Shown here one piece after another: positions 38,610 through 46,251 of a DNA stretch of 64,000 bases. Source of the stretch: Eubacterium sp. GTDB lineage: Bacteria > Bacillota > Clostridia > Lachnospirales > Lachnospiraceae. The first letter of the stretch is position 1. The number at the start of each line of letters is the position of its first letter. The notes beneath the pieces are model-generated. The model saw nothing but the letters and a program-made list of their open reading frames with translations, made no database searches and was not told the DNA's origin. The stretch lies in contig JAIKXQ010000092.1 of NCBI GenBank assembly GCA_024684035.1, forward strand, positions 1-64,000. The letters are read 5' to 3'. The position numbers were made by a program, and so were the translations under genes.

Positions 38610-39566
38610 TTAATTGAAATAGACATTCTCCACTGCCGGCGCTTCCGCACTCCGGATGGTGATCGCCTGGAACACCGGCTCTGTCTCCTGTGCCATGGGC
38701 ACAAACTTGTAATCCACGCGGGCGGTCACCTCAACCCAGCTTCCCTCTGTAAGCTTCGGTGCCTCCTTGGTGTGGCAGAGATAACCGATATACTGCATGT
38801 CATCCGCACAGCAGGTCATGGCTGCCCGGGCAGGCATGAAATAATCAGAACCCACTTCTCTGCTCTTCAGCACCCTTCCCTTGAAGCGCACTTTTTTTCC
38901 TTCGTATCTCTCCCGGTGATCCGTGAGATCCACAAAGAAAATGCCATAGTCCACGTCATCAATCTCAATAATCTCCCCGGAGAGATCAAAGGGAACGGAG
39001 TCCTCGAAGATATCCACCGGCATTCCGTCGCCGTCAATAAACTGGATATCACAGGCCGGATTGATCACCTTGAAGTTCCTGCGGAAGGAAGACAGCGGCT
39101 GAGATTTGTCGGCGCGGTTGAAGAGAACCATATCGGCTCCCCGTCCCATCTCGCCGAAAAGAGACTGCATATTCTGCTGATACACCTGGAAGGTCGACGC
39201 GTCGATCAACACAATCTGCTGAACAATGCCCCAACCCAGGGGAAGTTTACTCTGCCAGAGGGCATCAACACCCCAGAGAGGGTTGTACTCGATGACAACC
39301 CGTCCCGGATGGTATTTTCTCTGAAGCGCCCGGAGAGCATCGTAGGTAAATTCCTCCTGCTCACTGATTGTCTCCACCACCGTGTTGTATTTCTGAAGTT
39401 TTTTCCCGTCAAATTCCTCTTCTCCCTCTTCTGTGTTGATCAGAAGAGTTGTCTCATCGATCTGAAAGTAGTCCTGAGCCATGGTAAAGTTCAGGAAGGA
39501 CGTCTTTCCGGCCTCCAGAAAACCTGTGATCAGGTAAATCGGAACTGTTATTTCATTCTCACCCAT
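38610..39566 (-). CDS. COG0523-like GTPase fused to a YcgQ/DUF1980-like C-terminal domain
   Basis: 318 residues. The N-terminal ~190 residues are a G3E/CobW-type GTPase with P-loop GFLEAGKTS, but the CxCC metal-binding motif that family members carry after switch I is absent; the corresponding stretch reads TVVETISEQEEFTYD. GTP-binding NRADK is present. From about 205 the protein continues as an OB-like domain with YEGKKVRFKGRVLKSR and ARAAMTCCADDMQYIGYL, which resembles the C-terminal half of YcgQ/DUF1980 (TIGR03943) proteins. In genomes encoding YcgR/YcgQ that domain accompanies a permease, often near CobW genes under zinc control. Here it is fused to a GTPase, so I read it as a regulatory or partner subunit of the next-door GTPase. 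The function is not established. Confidence 0.7.
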   Translation of the reverse strand: MGENEITVPIYLITGFLEAGKTSFLNFTMAQDYFQIDETTLLINTEEGEEEFDGKKLQKYNTVVETISEQEEFTYDALRALQRKYHPGRVVIEYNPLWGVDALWQSKLPLGWGIVQQIVLIDASTFQVYQQNMQSLFGEMGRGADMVLFNRADKSQPLSSFRRNFKVINPACDIQFIDGDGMPVDIFEDSVPFDLSGEIIEIDDVDYGIFFVDLTDHRERYEGKKVRFKGRVLKSREVGSDYFMPARAAMTCCADDMQYIGYLCHTKEAPKLTEGSWVEVTARVDYKFVPMAQETEPVFQAITIRSAEAPAVENVYFN

Positions 39567-39596
39567 CTGTATGTACTCCTATTTCAAGAATCTGTC

Positions 39597-40781
39597 TTAC
39601 GCAAGCTTGAAGAGTTCTTTGAGCTTATCCTCTTTGAGCTCGGAGCCGATTACGCAGAGACGGCCTGTGTACTCCGGGTCTCCGGTGCGGACATCCGCCT
39701 CTTCCGGAACCATATCAAAGTAAATCCATGTGCCGTCGGTACTCTCAACCATTCCCTTTGCGCGGAGAACGAAACCATAGGTCTTGTCTGCAGAGAGTGC
39801 CTCCAGAATTTCTGTAATCTCTTCTTTTGTATATTTGCGGATGGTCTCCTGTCCCCAGCTGGTGAAGACTTCATCCGCGTGATGATGGTGGTGATGTCCA
39901 CAGCTGCACTCCTCGCCGTCATGATGATGGTGATGGTGCTCATGCTCATCGTGATGGTGGCCGCAGCTGCACTCTCCGTCCTCATCATGGTGATGATGAT
40001 GCTCATGCTCGTCCTCATCGTGATGGTGGCCGCAGCTGCACTCTCCGTCCTCATCATGGTGATGGTGGTGATGCTCATGCTCGTCCTCATCGTGATGATG
40101 GCCGCAGCTGCACTCTCCGTCCTCATCATGGTGATGGTGGTGATGATGCTCATGCTCATCCTCAACCAGGGAGAGATCAATCATTTTTCCCTCGATGGTA
40201 TCCAGAACTTTCTTTCCGCTCAGCTCCTCCACCGGTGTTGTGATGATCGTAGCCTTCGGATTCAGTTCACGGAGAAGAGCCATGGCCTCCGCAACTTTCG
40301 CGTCTGTTGCCTTCGGTGTATCCATGCGGCTCAGGATAATCGTTCCGGCTGCCTCTACCTGGTTCTTAAAGAATTCGCCGAAGTTCTTGAGATACATTTT
40401 CGCCTTGGTGACATCAACAACCGTTGTGGCACTGTTTAATTCCAGATCACTCTCCGCATTTCTCTGAACCGCCTTAATCACATCCGACAGTTTGCCGACG
40501 CCGGAGGGCTCGATGACGATGCGGTCCGGGTGATACTTCTCAACGACCTCTTTGAGGGCTGTACCGAAGTCACCGACAAGAGAGCAACAGATACAACCAG
40601 AATTCATCTCTGTAATCTCGATTCCCGCATCCTTCAGGAATCCGCCGTCGATGCCGATCTCTCCGAATTCATTCTCAATCAGAACAACCTGCTGTCCCTT
40701 GAATGCATCTCCGAGAAGTTTTTTGATCAGTGTTGTTTTTCCTGCTCCCAGAAAACCTGAGATAATATCAATCTTTGCCAT
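39597..40781 (-). CDS. COG0523 (CobW/P47K) metallochaperone GTPase with His/Cys-rich repeat tract
   Basis: 394 residues from MAKIDIISGFLGAGKTT (P-loop GFLGAGKTT). The CxCC motif SGCICCSL is present near residue 62, SRMD as GTP-binding motif, and a CobW C-terminal domain (RAKGMVESTDGTWIYFDMVPEE) at the end. Between them (about residues 205-300) is a tract of HHH-, CxC- and D/E-rich units of the form GECSCGHHHDEDEHEHHH repeated four times. COG0523 proteins are GTP-driven metallochaperones, best known for zinc, and His-rich loops bind metal. Start moved 24 codons inward to an ATG with AGGAGTG upstream. It is the first gene of a run ending at lgt. No strong Zur box was recognised upstream. Confidence 0.9.
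   Translation of the reverse strand: MAKIDIISGFLGAGKTTLIKKLLGDAFKGQQVVLIENEFGEIGIDGGFLKDAGIEITEMNSGCICCSLVGDFGTALKEVVEKYHPDRIVIEPSGVGKLSDVIKAVQRNAESDLELNSATTVVDVTKAKMYLKNFGEFFKNQVEAAGTIILSRMDTPKATDAKVAEAMALLRELNPKATIITTPVEELSGKKVLDTIEGKMIDLSLVEDEHEHHHHHHHDEDGECSCGHHHDEDEHEHHHHHHDEDGECSCGHHHDEDEHEHHHHHDEDGECSCGHHHDEHEHHHHHHDGEECSCGHHHHHHADEVFTSWGQETIRKYTKEEITEILEALSADKTYGFVLRAKGMVESTDGTWIYFDMVPEEADVRTGDPEYTGRLCVIGSELKEDKLKELFKLA
39880..40167 (-). repeat. In-frame minisatellite encoding the His/Cys metal-binding tract
   Basis: The segment CCGCAGCTGCACTCTCCGTC (reading +) begins at 39961, 40030 and 40102, with a diverged copy at 39898. The intervals are 63, 69 and 72 bp, all multiples of three, so copy-number change keeps the frame. 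It encodes repeated CSCGHHH and EHEHHHH blocks. Slippage or unequal crossing-over can be expected here. Confidence 0.85.
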
Positions 40782-40900
40782 ACTTATCACTCCTGACATA
40801 TAAAATACATAGGTGTTTACCTGTTCATACGTTTCAAAAGCACTTGCGTGCAATTCAATATTGTACTACATATTTCCGACAAATCACAGACCAAATTTAA

Positions 40901-40933
40901 AGAGACGAAGGTTTCATCCCCCGTCTCTTTTTT
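40901..40933 (-). terminator. Hairpin downstream of the 79-residue protein gene
   Basis: AAGAGACG...CGTCTCTT with T6 on the + strand and a weaker tail on the minus strand. It lies 17 bp after the minus-strand stop at 40951. T6 on + argues for + direction too; best taken as a bidirectional hairpin. Confidence 0.55.
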
Positions 40934-40950
40934 GCAAATTCATCTATAAA

Positions 40951-41190
40951 TTACTGTCCTGAAACCAAAAAATCACTAAGGATTCTGATATCTTCCGGAT
41001 CCGAGCAAGTAATCTCCAGTTCCGGAATAGACGATTCATTGGAAAAAACATTTGCCAGCGATACATACTGGCTGAGTTTGGATTTCAGATTCAGTCTGTC
41101 TCCCTCTGCAGTTACAAGCTCCACCCGGCCGTTACACTTGTCCACCGTACTGAAAAAGCTGTCTACATCTGTGATATTCTGCAGTTTCAT
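40951..41190 (-). CDS. Small hypothetical protein, 79 residues
   Basis: Not recognised. 79 residues from MKLQNITDVDSFFSTVDKCNGRVELVTAEGDRLNLKSKLSQYVSLA, acidic, with a leucine/serine-rich end and no membrane segment or signal peptide. The start is the ATG following GGAGGCAACAAA; the open frame extends 19 codons upstream without a ribosome site. It follows the ybaK-type gene by 98 bp. The sequence suggests a small soluble alpha/beta protein. Confidence 0.6.
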   Translation of the reverse strand: MKLQNITDVDSFFSTVDKCNGRVELVTAEGDRLNLKSKLSQYVSLANVFSNESSIPELEITCSDPEDIRILSDFLVSGQ

Positions 41191-41288
41191 TTTGTTGCCT
41201 CCAGCCAAGCCTTTACATTCCATACGAATACTTATCAATTCCTGCACGAATCATATCACGCTTTTCTTCAAAAGAAAAGTCTGTTTCT

Positions 41289-41765
41289 CTATCTGACAAT
41301 CTGTCCGAAAGATCCGCGGGAAACCTTCAGAATATCCGCCGGCGCGACACAGAGACTGAGTCCCACGCGTCCGCCGCTGATATATATTCTGTCATACTGT
41401 TCCGCGGAACTGTCGAGAATCGTAGGAAACTGCTTCTTCATGCCGATGGGACTGCAGCCGCCGCGTACATAGCCGGTCAGGGCCAGCAGCTCCTTCACAT
41501 GTACCATTTCCACTGTTTTTTCCCCAACAACCTTCGCCGCCTTCTTCAGGTCGATCTCTTCCGCGATGGGAATGACCAGGACATAGTACTGGCCGCTCTT
41601 CCCTCTGGTCACGATGGTCTTGTAGGACTGATCCACCGGTGCGCCCGTGGCTTCTGCCATGTGCATTCCGTCGATAAATTCCTCACACTCGTAGGTCAGC
41701 ACCTCGTAACTGACCTTGCTTCTGTCCAGAATCCGCATCGCGTTTGTCTTTGCTTCTTTTGCCAT
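41289..41765 (-). CDS. ybaK: Cys-tRNA(Pro)/Cys-tRNA(Cys) deacylase, YbaK/EbsC family
   Basis: Trans-editing hydrolase that removes misacylated cysteine from tRNA-Pro. 158 residues, usual length. Conserved YbaK features: KTIVTRGKSGQYYVLVIP, the lysine in DLKKAAKVVGEKTVEM, and the loop GYVRGGCSPIGMKKQFPTILD followed by ISGGRVGLSLCVAPADI. It starts 7 bp after the zinc-ribbon membrane protein gene, so the two are coupled. GAGG lies before the ATG. Confidence 0.94.
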   Translation of the reverse strand: MAKEAKTNAMRILDRSKVSYEVLTYECEEFIDGMHMAEATGAPVDQSYKTIVTRGKSGQYYVLVIPIAEEIDLKKAAKVVGEKTVEMVHVKELLALTGYVRGGCSPIGMKKQFPTILDSSAEQYDRIYISGGRVGLSLCVAPADILKVSRGSFGQIVR

Positions 41766-41772
41766 TTTTTCC

Positions 41773-42657
41773 TCACTGCGGAGCTCCGTAGAGATCCACC
41801 TCGTTGATGCAGGTATCGTCGTATTGCGTTCCCTTGTATACCCCGTCGATGGTCATCTTCAGAGAAGATGCCTCTACTTCTTCCGAGAGTTCTACACAGA
41901 ATTCCTTCATCTCGTCCGGGAACGTCACCTGGAACTTTCTCGTCCCGAGTTCGAAGGTCATGGTCTGCGGTCTTCCGTTGGGTGCATAATAAGCGCCGGA
42001 ACTGTACCAGTTTCCGAGACGCAGAACAAGAAACTTCACATTGTAGGTCTTGTCAAAGTGCAGGGTGATATTCTCTCCGATACCGTCTCCGTCCACGCCT
42101 TCCTGCCAGCTGCTCCACTGATAACCGTCCGTCAGCACAATGGGCGAGTTGTCTACCCCGTCCTGCTGAATCGTCGAAGACGCCTCTGCAGAAGACACTT
42201 CAACGAGTGAGTAACCCATGGACGCAATCTCGTCTTTTCTGTTGTCATCCGCCAGAGCTGCTGTCACAAGATCAGGGGCCGGCGACGGCTCCTGAGGCGG
42301 CTCTGTTGGAATCGGTGTGGACGTCACCTGCAGATCCGGATCCGGCACAGGAGCCTCCCCTCCCTTCTGCGCCTCCCGGATTTCCCTCTCGGAGGAATCC
42401 TGGGTAGCCGGTTTCGGCGTCGTCACAATTTTTACCTTCTGCGGCTGGTTGCTGTTTTCCTCACCGCTCTTCAATATCTTTGACATACCGAGCATCGCGG
42501 CAATTCCGGCCGCAAGTATCAGTATGATCAGAAGTATTCCGAGAATCAGAATCTTCTGTTCTCTTCGTCTCTCCCTTACTCCGTTCAATCTCCTGCCGCA
42601 GCGTATACATCTTCTCGCATCGTTTGGATTTTTACGACCACAGTACGGACATCTCAT
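41773..42657 (-). CDS. Zinc-ribbon membrane protein with discoidin/NADase-type domain
   Basis: 294 residues. Order: N-terminal zinc ribbon MRCPYCGRKNPNDARRCIRCG (CxxC...CxxC, residues 3-20), basic linker, membrane helix about 34-58 (ILILGILLIILILAAGIAAML), a Pro/Thr/Glu-rich low-complexity linker, then from about 150 a beta-rich region (NSPIVLTDGYQWSSWQEGVDGDGIGENITLHF...LVLRLGNWYSS) typical of a discoidin-like (F5/8C, NADase-type glycan-binding) fold. The zinc ribbon would be cytoplasmic and the C-terminal domain outside. Family members of this layout occur in Clostridia without assigned function. Confidence 0.65.
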   Translation of the reverse strand: MRCPYCGRKNPNDARRCIRCGRRLNGVRERRREQKILILGILLIILILAAGIAAMLGMSKILKSGEENSNQPQKVKIVTTPKPATQDSSEREIREAQKGGEAPVPDPDLQVTSTPIPTEPPQEPSPAPDLVTAALADDNRKDEIASMGYSLVEVSSAEASSTIQQDGVDNSPIVLTDGYQWSSWQEGVDGDGIGENITLHFDKTYNVKFLVLRLGNWYSSGAYYAPNGRPQTMTFELGTRKFQVTFPDEMKEFCVELSEEVEASSLKMTIDGVYKGTQYDDTCINEVDLYGAPQ

Positions 42658-42854
42658 GTTCCAAATCTCCCCTTAAGTCAATCAATATCTCCACCTATCG
42701 TCAATACTAATCAGTTTACCAAATTTTTTCCTATTATCAACAGATTTCTCCTGCTCACGAAGATTTCATTTCCGTTTTTTGTCCGCTTTTCACGTTTTGG
42801 TCACGTTTGTCCTATACAATAACCTCAAATACACAGATCAAAGGAGGCTTCCTT

Positions 42855-43772
42855 ATGAATCAGGAGCAGGACAACAATTCTTTTCCATACAGACAGGATC
42901 CTCAGTCCCCGCAGAATGCAGGTAACGGATTCGAAAGATATAACAACACCGGCGCGAACAACGGCCCCGGAAACGGATATAACGGCTATCCCGGAGGCGG
43001 TTTCAATCATAATCCGAACGGTTATCCCGGAAATTTCCCGCCCTCCGGAAACGGTCAGAGCACCGGCAATGAGCCGTCGGGCAGAGGCGGTAACGGCAAA
43101 AAAATCGGTATCTCCATTCTCTGCGGAGCCCTGGCAGGCGTCACAGCCACCGCGATTTTCCTCGGAGCAGTCTCCGTCACACTCCCGGGAATTGCAGAGA
43201 ACTCCACCAAAGATTTCGAGAAATCTCTGAAAAAGACCATCGAGAAAGAAGTAGAGAAACTTCCTTCCACCATCGAAAAGAGCATCGAGAAAAACGCAAA
43301 AGATCTCTTCAATTCAAATGATAAAAAATCTAAATCCAAAGGTTCCGGTGAGGACTCAGACGACAGTTCCTCTGACAGCAGCGAATCTCCCACTTCTGCA
43401 AAGACTGGCGGATACCTGGGTATCGCCTGCGCGGAAGTTAAAGATCAAGAGGATTCCAAAGATATGCCGGAAGGTGTCTATGTCACAGATGTTCAGGCAG
43501 GAAGTCCCGCTTCCATGGCAGGCCTGAAGACCGGTGACATCATCACCGCTCTCAACGGAAAGAAGGTCGGCTCTGTCTCGGAATTGAAAGAGGCCATTGC
43601 CGAGAATAAGCCCGAAAGCAAGGTCACTCTCACGATTTCCCGGAAGAGCGGCAAAGAATACAAAGAATCCACCCACGACGCAATTCTGACCACATGGCCG
43701 GAGAGCTCCAACGATCAGCAGAACGCCGGCGGCATGACCAATCCCTTCGGTCAGGAGGATGACGGAGAATAA
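42855..43772 (+). CDS. PDZ-domain membrane protein lacking a protease domain
   Basis: 305 residues from MNQEQDNNSFPYRQDPQ, after AAAGGAGG. The N-terminal ~75 residues are Asn/Gly/Pro-rich and unfolded, followed by a membrane helix about 80-110 (IGISILCGALAGVTATAIFLGAVSVTL), a charged helical segment (KDFEKSLKKTIEKEVEKLPSTIEKS), a Ser/Asp-rich linker and a C-terminal PDZ domain (GYLGIACAEVKD...GVYVTDVQAGSPASMAGLKTGDIITALNGKKVGS). This is the layout of a DegP/HtrA-family membrane protease in which the trypsin-like domain between helix and PDZ is missing. It may serve as an adaptor or regulator. The gene has a poorly defined promoter upstream. Confidence 0.8.
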   Translation: MNQEQDNNSFPYRQDPQSPQNAGNGFERYNNTGANNGPGNGYNGYPGGGFNHNPNGYPGNFPPSGNGQSTGNEPSGRGGNGKKIGISILCGALAGVTATAIFLGAVSVTLPGIAENSTKDFEKSLKKTIEKEVEKLPSTIEKSIEKNAKDLFNSNDKKSKSKGSGEDSDDSSSDSSESPTSAKTGGYLGIACAEVKDQEDSKDMPEGVYVTDVQAGSPASMAGLKTGDIITALNGKKVGSVSELKEAIAENKPESKVTLTISRKSGKEYKESTHDAILTTWPESSNDQQNAGGMTNPFGQEDDGE

Positions 43773-43797
43773 ACGGTATCCGGGTTTCCCGGTAAAA

Positions 43798-43925
43798 CAA
43801 AGAACAAAGTCCGCAAGCGGACCTCGACTCCCCCAGCCCCTCATTCCTGAGGGGAGCGCCGCAGGACTTTGGCGCGCGAGCAGAATCGCGAAGCGATCTT
43901 CCCATCTGCGTGCTGCGCATCCCGC
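43798..43925. repeat. Hairpin block between PDZ gene and repeat A5
   Basis: An outer stem AAAGTCC/GGACTTT encloses CCCCTCATTCCTGAGGGG. A second hairpin GCAGAATCGC...GCGATC..TCTGC follows, then GTGCTGCGCATCCCGCGGAG, which is shared almost exactly with the left flank of A6. The string CAGACCTCGACTCCCC, also here as CGGACCTCGACTCCCC, recurs near 47883. No gene is visible. Confidence 0.55.
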
Positions 43926-43930
43926 GGAGC

Positions 43931-43974
43931 GTTTTGTCTCATGGGAAATTCGGAGGAATTTCCCATGAGACAAC
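43931..43974. repeat. Family A palindromic repeat, copy A5
   Basis: GTTTTGTCTCATGGGAAATT, centre GGAGGA, AATTTCCCATGAGACAAC; preceded by CGCGGAGC. Arms match over 15 bp with TTGTCTCATGGGAAA/TTTCCCATGAGACAA. It lies 10 bp before the terminator at 43984. Confidence 0.85.
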
Positions 43975-43983
43975 GCGAAACGC

Positions 43984-44030
43984 AGCGAGCGCTGCGAAGA
44001 ATCACCTTCTTCGCAGCGCTCGCTTTTTTA
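43984..44030 (+). terminator. Terminator of the PDZ gene transcript
   Basis: AGCGAGCGCTGCGAAGA pairs with TCTTCGCAGCGCTCGCT, a 17-bp stem, followed by six T on the + strand. For the convergent lipoprotein gene it lacks a T tail. Confidence 0.85.
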
Positions 44031-44849
44031 TCCTATACAATTGACCTGAATCAGACTCTTCAGTACTGCCCAGTTCTGCGGTGAACTCTCTGTGCAGATG
44101 ATATTCTGCGCCGCCCCCAGCGATCCGGAATCCTCCAGCTCTCCCTGTGCAGCCCCGGGATTATTCAGAATGGAATCTCCGCTTGTCACGATCAGACTCC
44201 AGTTTGCCGCAAAGTTCTCCCTGGCTTCACGTCCAAGGGAAGAAAAAGCGCTTACGCAGGCGTTGGCCAGCTGTGTGTTGTCCGCATTCCTCACGCCATA
44301 GGTATTCGCCGTTGTCATGAGGCTGACTGCCGCCTCGTATGCCTTCAGGGTCACGCCACTGCAGCCAGCGCCCCAGCCGGTTCCATAGGAAAAATCCTGC
44401 AGAAGTTCCGCCGCAAAAGCATTCACATCCAGTGCTCCGGTTCCCTGTAATTCCGTGTTCTGATTCTCCGTTGCGCCGACGTTGCCGTTCTGCCCCTCCG
44501 CGGAAGAATTGGACTGAACGGACGAAGAGGAGACACCGGCATTCTCCCCTGCCGCACTGCCCTGCGTACCTTCTGCCGACTGTGCCCCGGAGCTGCCCTG
44601 AACCACTCCGTTAGCCGCCTGGCCGCCATTCGCCTGTCCATCGCCCTCCGGCTTTGATCCGATGGATTTGAGAGCGCTCAGAAAACCGCCTTCTTCTTTC
44701 TGCACATTCTGCGTGTCACCGGCCTGTTCAGCAACCTGCCTCTCGCCGGCATTTGCCGTTGTCACAAATTTTCCGTTCTCCATGGCGCAGCCGGAAAACA
44801 GAGAAACTGCCATCACTCCCGCAAGTACTGCTGCATATTTTTTATTCAT
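44028..44849 (-). CDS. Secreted lipoprotein of unknown function
   Basis: 273 residues from MNKKYAAVLAGV, signal peptide with lipobox LFSGC (C21). Residues 22-135 are low-complexity (Gly, Ser, Asn, Gln, Ala; GSSGAQSAEGTQGSAAG), like a flexible wall-spanning linker. A C-terminal ~130-residue part is Ala/Ser-rich and probably helical (WGAGCSGVTLKAYEAAVSLM, ACVSAFSSLGREARENFAAN) with four cysteines. The start follows GGGGGGAG; an ATG 13 codons upstream is ignored. I do not recognise the C-terminal domain. Confidence 0.7.
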   Translation of the reverse strand: MNKKYAAVLAGVMAVSLFSGCAMENGKFVTTANAGERQVAEQAGDTQNVQKEEGGFLSALKSIGSKPEGDGQANGGQAANGVVQGSSGAQSAEGTQGSAAGENAGVSSSSVQSNSSAEGQNGNVGATENQNTELQGTGALDVNAFAAELLQDFSYGTGWGAGCSGVTLKAYEAAVSLMTTANTYGVRNADNTQLANACVSAFSSLGREARENFAANWSLIVTSGDSILNNPGAAQGELEDSGSLGAAQNIICTESSPQNWAVLKSLIQVNCIG

Positions 44850-45207
44850 AAACTCCCCCCTTGTGTCCGAATAACGTATTCCCGGCAATCACAGCCCCAT
44901 GCATTCCGTGAATAACTTTCGCTTAACCCTCTATGCAAAAACGGATATATACCCTTCAGTAATCTTATGTAACATAAGCATCATACACAAAGGAAATCTC
45001 GCGGCTGTCACATCACGGCTTCTTTGTCATGCAATAAGCAAAATATTCTGCCTCTTTTTATCTTTTATTTTGTATCTTTTTCACATCATTTGTTTTTGGG
45101 GTCACAGCATATTACCTAACTTACTTTTTTATTATATTTTTCTTGTAACTGAATCCTCCGCCAATCCGGCTTTCTCCTCAGATCCATGGGATACCGCCAC
45201 CTCGTAC
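44850..45207. other. Intergenic region, no gene seen
   Basis: AT-rich gap between the divergent lipoprotein and bioY genes. No coding frame has a ribosome site and a family match. 44990-45180 contains long T-rich tracts. The regulatory sites of bioY start at 45208. Confidence 0.6.
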
Positions 45208-45259
45208 GTCAACCTTTTCAATTCAGAAGGTTGACATATTTCGGAATAAAGCATACAAT
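45208..45259 (+). promoter_or_regulatory. bioY promoter with BirA-type operator
   Basis: Operator: GTCAACC (45208-45214), 14 nt, GGTTGAC (45229-45235), matching the Firmicutes BirA pattern of inverted GTnAACC/GGTTnAC halves. Its right half overlaps the -35 box TTGACA (45231-45236), followed by a 17-bp spacer and TACAAT (45254-45259). Binding of biotinyl-AMP-loaded BirA would block RNA polymerase. This predicts biotin repression of bioY. Confidence 0.85.
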
Positions 45260-45327
45260 CTCAGTTGGCAAACGCTTCGCAGCCCCGCTGCAAGTATTGT
45301 GTTTAAACTAATCTCAGGGGGTATACC

Positions 45328-45888
45328 ATGAAAACAGCAAAAATCAACCCGGCAACCATGACAGCCGTCGCCGTTATGACAGCGGTGATGTGTATCTTCG
45401 GACCAATGTCCCTTCCCATCGGTCCTGTACCGATCTCGCTGACGGTCTTCACCGTCTTCCTCGCCGTCTACATTCTCGGTCCCTGGAAAGGAACCCTGGC
45501 CTATCTCATCTATCTTCTGGTGGGACTGACCGGCATACCGGTATTCTCCGGTTACAGTGCCGGTCCGGAAAAACTCTTCGGCATGACAGGCGGCTACCTC
45601 ATCGGCTTTATCCCGATGGCGCTGATCTCCGGAATCTTCATTGACCGTTTCTGGAAAAAAATCCCGTTGCAGGCAGCCGGCATGATCCTCGGCCTTCTAG
45701 TCTGCTACGTCTTCGGAACCACATGGCTGGCCATCATGGGAGGCATGACCTTCTCCGCAGCACTCAAAGCCGGCGTCCTTCCCTTCGTCGTATTCGACCT
45801 CATCAAGATCGCCGTCTCCATATCCATCGGCCGCGCCGTCCGCATCCGCCTCACACCGGTCCTGCAGTTCCAACGGGAAACCACATGA
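45328..45888 (+). CDS. bioY: Biotin transporter substrate-binding component BioY
   Basis: S component of an ECF-type biotin importer in the membrane. 186 residues, six membrane segments; signature FGPMSLPIGPVPISLTVFTVFLA in the first part, GYSAGPEKLFGMTGGYLIGFIPMALISG in the centre. ATG follows a CTCAGGGGG ribosome site 9 nt away. The ECF A, A' and T subunits are absent here, so shared ECF-T/A components elsewhere are expected. No biotin synthesis gene is nearby; the organism may depend on uptake. Under BirA control (see operator). Confidence 0.95.
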   Translation: MKTAKINPATMTAVAVMTAVMCIFGPMSLPIGPVPISLTVFTVFLAVYILGPWKGTLAYLIYLLVGLTGIPVFSGYSAGPEKLFGMTGGYLIGFIPMALISGIFIDRFWKKIPLQAAGMILGLLVCYVFGTTWLAIMGGMTFSAALKAGVLPFVVFDLIKIAVSISIGRAVRIRLTPVLQFQRETT

Positions 45889-45913
45889 GTTTTCATTAAG
45901 CACAGAAAAACAG

Positions 45914-45963
45914 AAAAAAACTCCGCAGAAAAATGTCCACGGACATTTTCTGCGGAGTTTTCT
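45914..45963 (+). terminator. Terminator of bioY
   Basis: ACTCCGCAGAAAAATGTCC/GGACATTTTCTGCGGAGT, then TTTTC, 26 bp after the stop. A tracts on the other side allow bidirectional use. Confidence 0.9.
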
Positions 45964-46032
45964 TACTGTCATAAGTTTCTGTTATCTCGCCACGTCGAAG
46001 ACACGCAAAAGGCCTTTTATGCGCAAACAAAA

Positions 46033-46251
46033 CCGCGTAAGGGGCAAAGTCATACAACACGAACATTAGGAAGCTGAGGCCGGAAGCGCGAGCATAGCGC
46101 AGGTGGGATGAGCACGTCTGAGACCGCTTTGTACACTATCAACCATGCTCATGTGCAAAGCGGTCGAGTTTGCGAAGAGCACCTGCAATAGGCGGCGGAG
46201 CGCTGACAACGAAGCGACGTGTGAGTGTGTATGCTTTGTCCCTTTACGCGG
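46033..46251. repeat. Family B structured element, copy B3
   Basis: Outer arms CCGCGTAAGGGGCAAAGTCA (from 46033, to 46056) and TGTATGCTTTGTCCCTTTAC (from 46228, to 46251) are inverted repeats with few mismatches; they do not resemble the arms of B1 or B2. Core segments: GAACATTAGGAAGCTGAGGC then GGAAGCGCGAGCATAGCG, and GGCGGCGGAGCGCTGACAAC. Between them a GCAGGTG/CACCTGC stem and a long hairpin GACCGCTTTG/CAAAGCGGTC. It fills most of the bioY-tRNA-Lys gap (45964-46328); no gene is visible there. Confidence 0.8.

Noticed and set aside
39880..40167. Regular repeats that could suggest a CRISPR array
   Set aside because: Units of 63-72 bp are in frame within the GTPase gene, spacers are not unique, and there are no cas genes.
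38772..40439. 555-codon + strand frame across the two COG0523 genes
   Set aside because: Its Met/Val-rich repeats are the antisense reading of the His-rich tract.
10419..46251. Firm assignment of family B to HEARO/omega RNA
   Set aside because: Similarity in size and layout is suggestive, but I cannot recall a matching consensus and no IscB/IsrB gene is in the window.
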